Assembly: GCF_000002235.5 (NCBI RefSeq)
Contig: NW_022145609.1
Coordinates: 8,379,163-8,443,162 of the forward strand
Reading direction: 5' to 3'
DNA: 64,000 nt
DNA from: Strongylocentrotus purpuratus
Lineage: Eukaryota; Echinodermata; Echinoidea; Camarodonta; Strongylocentrotidae
Each line of letters opens with the position of its first letter. Within the stretch, counting starts at the first letter, position 1. The notes beneath the pieces are model-generated. The model was not told the origin of the DNA. It ran no database searches and worked only from the letters and a program-made list of their open reading frames with translations. The position numbers and the translations under genes are program-made. This document shows, piece by piece, positions 48,401-57,276 of this stretch.

Positions 48401-50988
48401 AAAAAATCCTTTAAAATATATTTTCGTCATTTATATTCTTCAGTGGACATATTTTAATACTTTGTCTTTTTCATATTTTTTTCCCCCATTCTCATGCATC
48501 TTTGATTTTCTTGATCTCAGTACAATGAGCTGATGAAGAAAAAGCGAATCGTTGAGAATGACAAACAGAAGATCATGGATACCATCAAAGAGCTGGATGA
48601 GAAGAAGAATGAAGCACTCAAGAAAGCCTGGCAACAAGTCAACAAGGTAACAAGTCGCGCAACACAATCTTGTGGCAACATTGTTTAACCCATTGCCTGC
48701 GGGAACCAGTGGTCCCTGTGTTAAAGTCTATGGGAATGAGAAAATGCAGTAATCAACGTGTTAAAGCCCCACTGAACTACTTATAGCTACTTGCGCCCTC
48801 TATATAGCAAACAATGCCTAATCGGTGCCTATTGGTCCCCCATGATCTCCTTTTTCTTATGTTAATGAGAGCTGATTTGATAAGATAACCACCTGTCCGT
48901 GACCTTGGAGGCTACAGGTATGATCCCCCCCCCCCTGGCCAAACTAGTAAAGACTGGCTTTATGACTTGCAAATGTATTGTTAAAGACAATGATTTATGG
49001 TGTACAACCACCTAGGCTATACTCCCCAAATATATAATCTTTGCTACAGATCAAGTCTTGAACTCCAACTAAAAATCTTTTGCTAACTTCTTTTACATGA
49101 GTCAGGAGGCTACATACAGTACTTATGACAGTGTTTGCCAATCCAGGCTAATGGTTAAGGTTAGAATTAATGTACATAGTGATTCTACTTGTCCAAACAT
49201 ATCCCTGAACATAGTAAAGCAATAAAACTGTTTGTTTAACCGTAATTGCAATAGACAGGTGTGAATTTCATCGATGTCTCATCTTATGAACTGTTCAATG
49301 AACTGTCGCACTCAAAATTTTCTAAATTCCTTTGTTCCTTTCTCGATCCGCAAATACAATCAAATTGCTACCTGAATTTTACGTTCTTCTTTATTTCTGT
49401 AATGTTTTTTTTGTAACCTTTCTGGGCCATCCCATCCACTCAAACATTTAAAATAAATCAGTTATTTTGTTCTAAAATAACGTAAGAAAACTTTCTGTAA
49501 AGCAATATTCTGAAGAAGTTCTATGTCAAAGTATATGATGTTTTATGTATGTAAAGTTATTTTGATTCTTTGTACGTTTGTAAAATGTGAGCAAAACAAA
49601 TTTCCGATATTGGACAATAAATTGAAATTGAAATTGAAATTGAAATTGAAATTGAAATATGTTGTTCCTCTGTAGGACTTTGGATCCATCTTCTCCACCC
49701 TGCTGCCCGGTACATCGGCCAAGCTGACCCCACCAGAGGGCAAGGGTATCCTGGATGGACTGGAGGTCAAGGTGGCCTTTGGGGATGTCTGGAAGGAGAG
49801 TCTGCAGGAGCTCAGCGGAGGTCAAAGGTCAGTTTGACAAGAAGGATGTAACAAGTTTTCTCCTTTGGAAATAGTTTGAAATCTAATGATGCTCACAATT
49901 TTTTTCTTTATACTTTAAGTGTTCACTTTATATTATTGTTGTTTTCCACCCCTGACCCCATAGGTTTCGGTAGCTCTGTCTCTGATCCTGTCACTACTGC
50001 TATTCAAACCTGCTCCTCTGTACATCCTGGATCATTGAACATTAGCTATACCTGTTATTCTAGGAATCTTGTCTTTCTAGACCATAAGATTCTATGTATG
50101 TTTTCAAAGTGTTCACCTTTATATTAACATATTATTGTTTTTATTAACCCATAGGTCTCTGGTAGCCCTGTCTCTGATCCTGTCACTACTGCTCTTCAAG
50201 CCCGCTCCTCTGTACATCCTGGATGAGGTTGATGCTGCTTTGGATCTCTCTCACACACAGAACATTGGTCAGATGCTCAGGACTCACTTCAAACACTCAC
50301 AGGTCAGTAGTCTCAAACTATTCATCTCTGCAGTAACTTTCTTTAAAGGTTCTGCAGTCAAGGTTTTTTCTTGAATCCTTAATTATGCAGGGTGGGCCGT
50401 TTCCACCTTGACTTTCTCGATTACAGAATGTTATTACTTATTGTAGATATTTGGGTATATATGCAAGTTCATATATATTTGATGAAATTGCTTTTTAAGC
50501 CTCTTGTTTTACATGATAACCCACTGTTTGGAGAAAGAATAGAAAAATATTGGTATTTTCTACGTATGGGGCCTTTGTGACAATTTTTCTGTTAAAAGTG
50601 TTAAATTAGTCACAAATTTGTGTAGATTTATGTCATTCTATGTAAAATCATCAACTGGAACTGATATTTAGAAACCGGTATACCAGTAAGGAAAACAGAC
50701 AGTATTGAAAATATATTCCAAATTAGTCTATTTAAATCCATTTTATTTTTCTTGGTCTCTATGCAGTTCATTGTGGTGTCCCTCAAGGATGGAATGTTCA
50801 ACAATGCCAATGTTCTCTACAAGACCAAGTTTGTTGACGGTGTATCCACGGTAACACGCTATGCCCAGCAGCAGTCGTCTCTCCCGCCATCCGTTCCTGC
50901 ATCCTTCGCCCGTGGCAAGAGCACCACCACGAAGAAGACATCGGCAAAGAGAGCAAGGACAGAGCCCCTGACAGAGAAGACAAACTGA
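30364..50988 (+). CDS. SMC2: SMC2, condensin core ATPase subunit (complete)
   Basis: SMC2 pairs with SMC4 to form the ATP-driven core of condensins I and II, which compact mitotic chromosomes. I find 24 in-frame exons: 30364-30531, 31226-31375, 31799-31921, 32485-32523, 32927-33037, 34211-34426, 35000-35212, 35910-36099, 39269-39444, 39988-40106, 40715-40853, 41627-41773, 42244-42366, 42928-43009, 43448-43583, 44214-44338, 44984-45177, 45578-45721, 46190-46384, 47638-47838, 48521-48646, 49676-49827, 50155-50302, 50767-50988. They sum to about 1,212 residues, against 1,197 in human. The first ATG gives [19 protein letters not shown], aligned to the human N-terminus. Every junction keeps frame. 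Expression is presumably tied to proliferation. Confidence 0.97.
32055..32255 (-). mobile_element. SINE-like repeat, copy 3
   Basis: Minus-strand copy in SMC2 intron 3. Read in reverse it has a tRNA-like head (GTAGTGGTATAGTGGTTTAT, then GGGATTGAGAGTTCAAATCC) and then the shared TTTGGAAAGACATTAATCC body. Confidence 0.68.
33419..33455 (+). repeat. Long poly-C tract
   Basis: About 36 uninterrupted C residues in SMC2 intron 5, the longest of many G/C homopolymers in the window. Others lie near 1002, 16796, 20507, 28123, 31016, 33859, 43799, 55941, 56420, 57018, 57350, 58137 and 63961. Confidence 0.95.
33507..34176. mobile_element. 670-base element with inverted ends in SMC2 intron 5
   Basis: Left GGTCTAAAAAAAAAAGGTG with TTGTATTGCTCTTTA; the inverted right end is GGCCTAAGAAAAAAAGATG with TTGTATTGCCCTTTG. 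The interior has no intact gene and contains a poly-C tract near 33859-33876. Confidence 0.7.
34760..34882. mobile_element. ACAGTCAAAC-ended inverted-repeat element, copy 2
   Basis: TACAGTGAAACCTGTC at the left and GCAGGTTTGACTGTA at the right form inverted ends. It lies in SMC2 intron 6 and shares AAGTGGTCTTTATG and TGAGAAACCATTTTC with copy 1. Confidence 0.65.
35694..35770 (+). repeat. (AAT)n plus TATATGGCACC motif
   Basis: AATAATAAT run followed by TTGGATTTATATGGCACC and AAGGCGCTGTC. Similar arrangements occur at 14836-14915 (ATAATAATAAG, then TTATATAGCGCTTTTCTGC) and 54345-54420 (AATAAT run, then TTTTCATATAGCGC). Together these suggest a shared SINE-like 3' module. Confidence 0.5.
36106..36297 (-). 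mobile_element. TTAA-flanked miniature element, copy 3
   Basis: Well-preserved copy: TTAAAGCCCATCTGTACAAG at the left and GTGCAGTGGGCCTTTAA at the right. It starts only 6 bases past the exon 8/intron 8 junction of SMC2. Confidence 0.85.
36403..38582 (-). mobile_element. Tc1/mariner (IS630)-superfamily DNA transposon in SMC2 intron 8
   Basis: The 2,180-base element has near-identical terminal inverted repeats. The left end is GGTTTTCCCGCCCAATTTCA and the inverted right end is GGTTTTTCCGCCCAATTTCA; matching continues through TCAGAGTTGCA. TA (possibly TATA) flanks both ends, as expected for this superfamily. Subterminal regions on both sides are rich in ATTCAATTTCG and GAATTTGAA words, possible transposase-binding sites. 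It carries one intact transposase gene on the minus strand, antisense to SMC2. Confidence 0.92.
37027..38121 (-). CDS. Transposase, DDE_3-type, DD33E catalytic pattern
   Basis: An uninterrupted 364-residue frame. Residues about 10-65 look like a helix-turn-helix DNA-binding region ([20 protein letters not shown], then NRSTARSIV). The catalytic core shows D162 in FIDETGYN, D248 in LIYDNARPH and E282 in [13 protein letters not shown]. There are 33 residues between the second Asp and the Glu. This fits the IS630/Tc1/mariner DDE endonucleases, where LNPIE is usual; here it reads LNMTE. Composition is GC-rich compared with the surrounding intron, a sign of separate origin. Together with intact ends it looks recently active. 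Alternative Met codons close to the start are possible. Confidence 0.9.
   Translation of the reverse strand: MTMAAARGEYMDISNTDRARLAEAFDNQQDYLELADTLGINRSTARSIVATYVDTGRVQKLRRGGARNVKMDVDMRNHLENIIDANPLLTLRQMKESLAHNLPDKPAVSTSSVATLDGMMLTLKMAEDVPDARNAPRVVEQRLEYAEWFLEHGVVGNCVFIDETGYNVWTRRTRGRAPRGVPARRVVHGQRGRNCNVTFAVSAAIGLVHHRIAFETVTRKRFEDFLAETVAECNLMFPADEPIYLIYDNARPHVRAQLPDGANPIIQTKRLPPYSPFLNMTEMAHSAFKAAVKRTLAQPAWQLRVGDRQAAQDAGINLQQWHCDILRDAALQNIDAITPGKCTQWYNHSQTYLPRCLASQHIDG
40715..43009 (+). other. SMC2 hinge domain (exons 11-14)
   Basis: Residues about 502-665 form the globular hinge that dimerises with the SMC4 hinge. Visible landmarks are [22 protein letters not shown]-like [63 protein letters not shown] and [18 protein letters not shown]. 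The last block leads into the descending coil. The glycines of the hinge core are preserved. Confidence 0.94.
44693..44758. mobile_element. Short hairpin with GTGCGTCTTATACACAG arms
   Basis: CTGTGTATAAGACGCAC and GTGCGTCTTATACACAG are exact inverses about 33 bases apart, with partly complementary inner sequence (CCACTGGAAAAATTCAAAAG). Relic of a DNA transposon; SMC2 intron 16. Confidence 0.7.
46625..47006. mobile_element. 382-base element with CAGAGATGCCAACC ends
   Basis: Perfect 14-base inverted ends (CAGAGATGCCAACC and GGTTGGCATCTCTG) with AGTATG immediately outside each. The CAG-start resembles hAT elements, but a 6-base flank is shorter than the usual 8. SMC2 intron 19. Confidence 0.75.
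47404..47599 (-). mobile_element. TTAA-flanked miniature element, copy 4
   Basis: Left end degraded (CTAAAATTCTATCTGC), right end GTACAGTGGGGCTTAA. It ends 38 bases before SMC2 exon 20, so the polypyrimidine tract and acceptor lie just outside it. Confidence 0.75.
48761..48963 (+). mobile_element. TTAA-flanked miniature element, copy 5
   Basis: Forward copy in SMC2 intron 21, beginning TTAAAGCCCCACTGAAC. Its right end is degraded (AGACTGGCTTTATG), and it contains a C-run at 48925-48935. Confidence 0.75.
49290..49662 (+). mobile_element. LINE-like 3' end with ATTGAA repeats
   Basis: AT-rich untranslated-type sequence ending GGACAATAAATTGAAATTG with about seven ATTGAA-type units, as in CR1/L2-like retrotransposon tails. 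It stops about 14 bases before SMC2 exon 22. Confidence 0.55.
49676..50988 (+). other. SMC2 C-terminal ATPase head (exons 22-24)
   Basis: Residues about 1040-1212. The signature LSGGQ is at 1085-1089 at the end of exon 22; the following Arg codon is split by intron 22. Walker [11 protein letters not shown] is at 1111-1120, with catalytic Glu 1114. The switch histidine context is [16 protein letters not shown], across exons 23-24. The tail ([19 protein letters not shown]) is basic and lineage-specific. The stop is TGA at 50986-50988. Confidence 0.96.
49918..50032 (+). pseudogene. Truncated duplicate of SMC2 intron 22 end and exon 23 start
   Basis: A copy of the 3' end of the intron, its acceptor and the first 70 or so bases of exon 23 lies about 190 bases upstream of the real exon. 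The pseudo-exon starts at 49964 after CCCATAG and ends within ATCCTGGAT, before the catalytic Glu codon. It has lost one base near its start, which shifts the frame. Downstream of the frameshift the differences I see from the real exon are four, all at third codon positions and all synonymous. Confidence 0.85.
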
Positions 50989-51020
50989 TTCTATATTGTA
51001 GTAGCCTTCTTGATATACCA

Positions 51021-51332
51021 GGGGGATGTTTCACAAAGATCCTAAGTTGAACTTATCTTTAAGTTGGACTTAACTGTTATGGAAAGCCGTTAGCAGCTTT
51101 GAAAATATTTTGTAAAAGTTATTTCAAAAGGCATTACATTTTGATTCAAATTATTCATATTTTCTATTATCAAGGAGATTTCATGTTCTTGATGTGTATT
51201 TTATGAATAGTCTAAATTACTTCAATTTTTGCTTTTGGAAATTTTTAATTTTAAGGCTACAAATGGCTCTCCATAATATTTAAGTCCAACTTAGAGTTAA
51301 GTTTGACTTAGGACCTTTGTGAAACACCCCCC
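51021..51332. mobile_element. 312-base inverted-repeat element next to the SMC2 stop
   Basis: Inverted arms of about 70 bases: GGGGGATGTTTCACAAAGAT with CCTAAGTTGAACTTA at the left; GTTTGACTTAGGACCTTTGT with GAAACACCCCCC at the right. It starts 33 bases past the SMC2 stop and is likely transcribed in the 3' UTR. Confidence 0.8.
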
Positions 51333-52718
51333 AGGTGACAGAGAAGTATTACTGAGAAGATGGTAGCTTTCATCACCATCCGTTTCACTCTGCATCGAAG
51401 TGGCAGATTGTTTCGAAATTAGAAAATCTGAAATGTAGCTCCATGTTGTTGTCAGCTGTCAAAGGCTACCAGTCTAAATACATGTATGTTGTAGTGACAT
51501 CCACATTTTTGTGACATGCACTGAATAGTCCTATTATTCTATAGTCTTCATCGGTTGATAATCGGGAAGAAAAATCAGAGGGATTTCTCTGTGATGATAG
51601 AAAAATTGTAATGTTTCATTCATAGGTGACTGGTCATTTATATTGTGATATTTTTATGATTATTCAGATTTGTAATGTATTTGCTGTACAGTGTAAAAAA
51701 ATGTTTTTAAATCTGTGACATCGTAAAGAACTGAAGAAAGAAAAAAATAGGGAATATGTATATGTGAAGAAAATAGATAGAGTTCAGAGGTTGTAGCTAA
51801 TTGTTAAGTATGTTCCATTCACATATAATAGCATAGACTAGGAAGCAGTTGGAAATACCTACCCTAATTATCTATCATAGGCTACTTTCAAGCACAGCTC
51901 CTTGTGGTACGAAAATTATCGGTTTGCAAATAAGGAATTTGTATGTATCTTTCAAGGCCATTTCCCTCACAAACTTCTTTAGAGGCACTTGATATTTTTC
52001 ATATCTACTTCCAAAAGCAATTGATTCCAACCAACCTTTGCCCACTTCCAATTATTAAAGATTGTATTTAGCTGAGGCATGGGTTACGAGTTGACTGAAT
52101 CAATGCTATCTTCATGTATGAGAGACTCAGAGATAAGAATGCAAGATGAGACGTGCAGAGATTAGGGCTTTGGCTTCTTCAGATCAGGAAAGGTTCATCG
52201 CTGTCAGAATTTGACAATTGGAGTCTGGATCAAACACTCCATGATAAGAGTACGCAGATAAGTGTGCCTTCATAGATAGTGGTAACCGTTATTGTCAAAA
52301 CATGATGATAGGATATCGGGAGTGACGCGATAGCTGGCAAGGCAATGTAAATAGTCGATTCCACCGAATCAAGGCTGCAAATATTGCTGATTCAAGCCTT
52401 CATTTCATGGTTTTCTTCTGTAATCACTGATAATGCATTTGCTGAATTTTAAGAACCTTCAGCCTGTAATCACTGATTTTGCATGCACAGAATCTGTAGA
52501 GTCTATGATAACACATGTTTAATGACAGGTCTGCACAAAATTGCAATTGATCACAATGAAGATTGATCACGTTTCTATGATTGTGATTAATTGTATTAAA
52601 GTACAGCATATCTGAAATAAGCATGTTGATTTTTAAGCACTTGTATTTAACAATTGATAAGAGGAATCAAGTAGTTCCCATGACACCAAGCCTCATGAAT
52701 GAGAATGCAGAAGTCAAT

Positions 52719-52859
52719 GGCCCGAATTCACAAAGGAGGTTTGTCGACAAACCTCCTTTTGTTATTTACAAACCAGGTTTGTAAAAAACGCATCAAAACG
52801 CGTCATATGATGTACATAAACCTCGGTTTGTCGACAAACCTCCTTTGTGAATTCGGGCC
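52719..52859. mobile_element. 141-base palindromic miniature element
   Basis: Perfect 35-base inverted ends starting GGCCCGAATTCACAAAGGAG. Each arm contains the self-palindrome AGGTTTGTCGACAAACCT or its partial form. AAT flanks both sides. Confidence 0.85.
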
Positions 52860-54523
52860 AATGGGTTCAAACTGGATCATTTAAGAGGAGGTTGGGGTCT
52901 GGTATAGATGAAAAATATTTGATAATTTCAGTGTAATCGCAATACCATTACTCAACTTAATCTTTAAAAAGACTATTTATCCACACCAAGATTATGTATT
53001 TTTGAATCAGCACAATGAACCATCAATCTTATTACTTTTTTGTTATAGTCTTAAAATTGGTCTATATGCTTTATTAATTAGGGCAGAAGTGGTTTTCTCT
53101 CCTTTGTTGTAAAGGTGAGAAACCACCCTAATGAGCTGCAACCATGTCAAATCTTATCAGTTCAAAGTCTCCCAAGTTTGTCTTCCATGATCCTTTGCGT
53201 CAACTCTGGGATTGATAATAACTACCCCCAAGCAGGGATGATAAGTAGGGTACATAACAAACAGATATGGGTTCTATCTTTAGAGCATCAGTCAGGTGTC
53301 TTGGAGATTAATCTTTCATCGACCCCGATCTGTAAACATGCTTGCCAGCTTTTGCCACTTTGCGAAATATATGCCCATGCAGGGAAATAATGTCTGCTAT
53401 ATATATATAATCCATCCCACATCAAGTATTTTGCAATGAATTTCTTAATGCAAATTTCTTAATAATTTATTCAGTTATGTTTGAGCAAGAAAACATTGAC
53501 AAGGAATAATCTACAAAAATTTTTGACCACTAATAGGTGTGGAGATAATAGTTAAAATTACCAATTTTTTATATTTGTGGGAGATATCTTTTTTTCTTTT
53601 TTTGGTCACTTTAGAATGATGCATGAACATGAAAGTATGAATCGTTAGTAAATGCCTATGACCTTACCGACACTTATTCTGTATACATGTACATGCTCCT
53701 TTCCTATCAGCGTTTGTTATATTTATGGTGAAAGGTTATTGAGTTATGCAAACATGCTCCATTTTAAACCAAGTTGCCATGGAGTTGTTTATATGACCTT
53801 ATGACCCATGTCATCCAACATCCTGTGTATGAATACATTTTCCTTGGAAATATTATAGTAACAATGGCGCATTTTCTCTCTAACTGATGTGTATAATAGG
53901 CAGAGAAAACTTTCATGGATGTGTGTTGGTGAGATGAAAATCCTTCCATTTCCGTAATCTTTTTTTCTTTGATCCGACTCCCTCTTCATTGACATTGTAC
54001 ATAAGATCATATTATCGACTGTGTATATAGACTAGTATGGTATTAACTGTGGTCGTAAATTATGCAGTGTTGTTTAGATTATCTTTGTAGAAGTATGATG
54101 AAGCGAATTCTCATGATTCATAGTGTAATGTTTTCTCTGTAAATAAATGTATAGAGGATGGTGTGTACGTTGTATTTATGGTATGCAGTGGGCTCAAATG
54201 TGTACATAAAGTCATGTTTTAATCCAAACATTTCATGGAAAATTCTCAGAACGATGTTTTATCTCTATCTTTAACCATTCATTTAAAAAATTGTAATAAA
54301 AGTATTTAAAGATGTAGATGACGAGAGAAGAAGCAATTAATGAATAATAATAATAATAATAATAATAATACTCAGTTTTCATATAGCGCAAATTAAAATT
54401 AAGTCTCTAAGCGCTGTGGAAATAGAAGTAAATCAAGAAGTGAGTACAGAAGAAATGAAATAAGAAGAACATAATAGCATGATGAATATCTGATGTACAG
54501 CTATAGATCAAATTGTCTGTTTT

Positions 54524-54579
54524 GGGCCAGAAGAGCGCTAACTCATATAATTTTACAGAATTAACGCCCTTCTGGCTCC
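54524..54579. repeat. GAGCCAGAAGGG hairpin repeat, copy 2
   Basis: GGGCCAGAAGAGCGCTAAC, then the shared centre TCATATAATTTTACA, then GTTAACGCCCTTCTGGCTCC-like arm. Intergenic. Confidence 0.78.
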
Positions 54580-55525
54580 AAACGGGCCTACATCCTATTG
54601 AATAAATGTTGAATGAATAATATACAGATTAATACTTTTGTTTTCAGCGATGTACATAAATACAGTTTCTCAAATCTCTTATTACCATTACCATTATAGC
54701 CATGCACAGTTATGAATGTAAATGGAATTTAAAAAAAAAAATTATTTTACTTGCGGTAGTTGGAGATTTTCATGAAAAACAGATACTGATAGGCAAGCTG
54801 TCCATGAGATGATGAATTATGGAAAGATCTATCAAACTTCATAACTTGGCGTTAGATATTTTGTGTATGATGCTGAAATTAGCCTGCAGGAATTGAAATT
54901 GATGATTGAAATATTGTTGATGCTTGTGTGTAATGGACTAAAATGCAGATTATTAAAGTCTAGCACTTTTGTATATTTGTACAAAATTCTTGAGTTCTTT
55001 CGTCTTTTATTTTTATCTGGTGTACTGTGGTAAGAAACTGTGCAGAAGAGATGTGCAAAGTTTGACGAGTACCGGTACTTGAAATAATCACGTGAAGAGA
55101 ATGCATATGAAACATTATTTGACTTGAGATACTCCATAGCTTTATTGTATTAAAATGTGTATTGGAAAGCTGTACACTAAGGACAGCTCTTTGTAAAATT
55201 CTTACATCCTTAAAAGAGATATATTTAAATTTCACCATCTATCCACGTAAGAAATTCTCTTCAACATGGATCATTTCTTATATCTGCACGGTTCAAAAGA
55301 ATCACATGACACATCGATCATGTAGTACATTCCAAACTGGAGAAACACAAGCACATAGTAACATATTTTGTGTTTTGAAAGTATTAGTATATTAATATGG
55401 ATTAATTAATTAATATTCTATCATGGATTTTGAACACCTTTTTGACTCTCAACAGATGATTTACAGACAGAAACCAAATCACATGGGCAGAAGGTCACTG
55501 AAACTGCATGAAAACAATACCTGGA

Positions 55526-55677
55526 TGGGCCCAGTTTCATTAAACTTGTTATGAATAACAAATACTAAATATCTATGACAAATTTGCTCACAGCCAATCA
55601 AATGCCATGATTTCAGTAGCTTATAACAGTCATTGTAACTTGTTATTGAAAACGTGTTTTATGAAACAGGGTCCTGG
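55526..55677. mobile_element. TTTCACAAAAC inverted-repeat element, copy 2
   Basis: Ends GGGCCCAGTTTCATTAAACT and TTTTATGAAACAGGGTCC. It keeps the family centre around TTTCAGTAGCTTATAAC. Confidence 0.7.
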
Positions 55678-56853
55678 TACTGATGTAATGAATATACATC
55701 AGCAAAAGGATGTACATGTGACTAAAGACAAACTAAATATGGTTATATTGTTATAACAGGATATGGGTAGGAGCCACGAAGAACAAGGATAGAAGGCTTC
55801 TATAAACCAACATTTCCTCTCACCCTGGAATCTACCTTTTATAAATAAAACATGATTCAAAAGTTTGTATAAGTGGATTGAGTTCAATGAAGAAAAAGGT
55901 TACCAATAAGTTATATACATATAAAAGTAAAGGAATTAATACCCCCCCCCCCCCCTCCCGACTTCAAAGAGTTAACTTCATGAAATAAGTTCAATGAACT
56001 ATCATTTCAGATTTAAAATACTTTTTCACAATAGCTTTTGAGGGTTTAAATGAAAAAGAGGTTTTGTTTCTTCCATTTTTCATTATGCAAAGCAATTGTA
56101 AGTTTCTGTTAGTCACCTTTTTAATCTTTAATTTCAGAGCTCTAATGCTGCATTCTAAATCTCAAATGCTTCAACTTCTTTGTATTTTTCCCTACTGTAT
56201 TACTTGGCCTATTAAAGTATGTTGTAACTGCTCCATCCATAAGTTTCTTGAAAGGAAACCACGTTTCTTTTCTGCAATTGTTTCTAAAATAGATTTACAA
56301 ATATTTTGAAGAAGTTTCATGGCTTATAGAAAGTTTGGTGAAGTGGATCGAAGTTCATAGATTGAAAAAGTTTCCAGCAAATTCTTTTTTTTTAAATATG
56401 AAAGAAAACACATGCGAAACCCCCCCCCCCCCCCCCCTCCCCATTGTCTTGCAATGGAATAGAGATGGATGAATTGTCAATTCAGATTTTGTTAGAGATT
56501 TTCATGAATATTTATGATCCTCCTTTGAAAGATGGAAACACACAGAGCATAAGATAGTGTTCCATAAACATCCTTTACGTAGCTGTTAATATCACATCTT
56601 TGTCCTAAGAGTTATTCTTATCCATTGTTCAATCCCTGAGAAAGTTGACATAATTAGTCTGGGACATCCCTTACTCGGGACTTAATCCTCTTCACATTCC
56701 CTTCAATCATGCAAACTTTTGAGGGTTATTTGTTATGTTTCTGGGTAAATCACTACCACTTGTTTCCACCGCCATGACAGATTGCTTTCATTACATGTTG
56801 TTTTTCTTTCCAGATCGCTGAAAGGATTGACCTACATTATGCATCGTCCGTTT

Positions 56854-56912
56854 GGAGCCAGAAGGGCCGTAACGCGTGTATTACAACACAGAGTTAACAC
56901 CCTTCTGGCTCT
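56854..56912. repeat. GAGCCAGAAGGG hairpin repeat, copy 3
   Basis: GGAGCCAGAAGGGCCGTAAC and GAGTTAACACCCTTCTGGCT form the arms; the centre has diverged. Confidence 0.75.
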
Positions 56913-57081
56913 CAACAGATAATACCAGAGTCCAATCCTTGAACTTGCAAGCTCTGGCACACCTATTGTGCACAAACTTTATGCAAAATACTTTTGTGCC
57001 TATGTTTTACCAAAAGGGGGGGGGGGGGGCGGAGACTTCAAAGTAGTACAGGCTATATGTTTGCGTGGTTTGGGGCATATT

Positions 57082-57276
57082 TTAAAGCTTATCTGCCATA
57101 GTTTATAGGAGGGATTAGACTGCCCTGCAAGGTCACTGGACAGGTGGTTATCTCATCAACTCAGCTCTCAGTTAACATAAGAAAAAGAGGATCATGGGGG
57201 AGCAATGGTCACCGATTAGGCATTGTTTGTTATATAGAGGGCGCAAGTAGCTGCAAGTAGTGCAGTGGGCCTTTAA
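57082..57276 (-). mobile_element. TTAA-flanked miniature element, copy 6
   Basis: Intergenic copy with both ends preserved (TTAAAGCTTATCTGCC and GTGCAGTGGGCCTTTAA). The body is nearly the same as the copy at 36106. Confidence 0.82.

Larger units (their letters stand above)
43448..48646 (+). other. SMC2 descending coiled coil (exons 15-21)
   Basis: Residues about 666-1039 are highly charged and helical. After the coil, exon 20 gives [14 protein letters not shown] and exon 21 gives [15 protein letters not shown], both matching vertebrate SMC2 just before the C-terminal head. The exon 16 donor (GTCG|GTTAGT) is weaker than the others, but the frame and phase fit exon 17. Confidence 0.93.
50989..54300 (+). 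other. Probable SMC2 3' UTR and flank
   Basis: No coding potential is visible. Candidate AATAAA signals are at 54142-54147 and 54295-54300, so the UTR could be as long as 3.3 kb; shorter forms with variant signals are equally possible. It contains an inverted-repeat element from 33 bases past the stop (51021-51332) and a 141-base palindromic element (52719-52859). Confidence 0.4.

Noticed and set aside
53115..53390. 91-residue frame in the SMC2 3' flank
   Set aside because: No splice context, signal peptide or domain; composition like the surrounding UTR.
54832..55395. Overlapping frames of 77-101 residues on both strands
   Set aside because: AT-rich chance frames with no supporting features.
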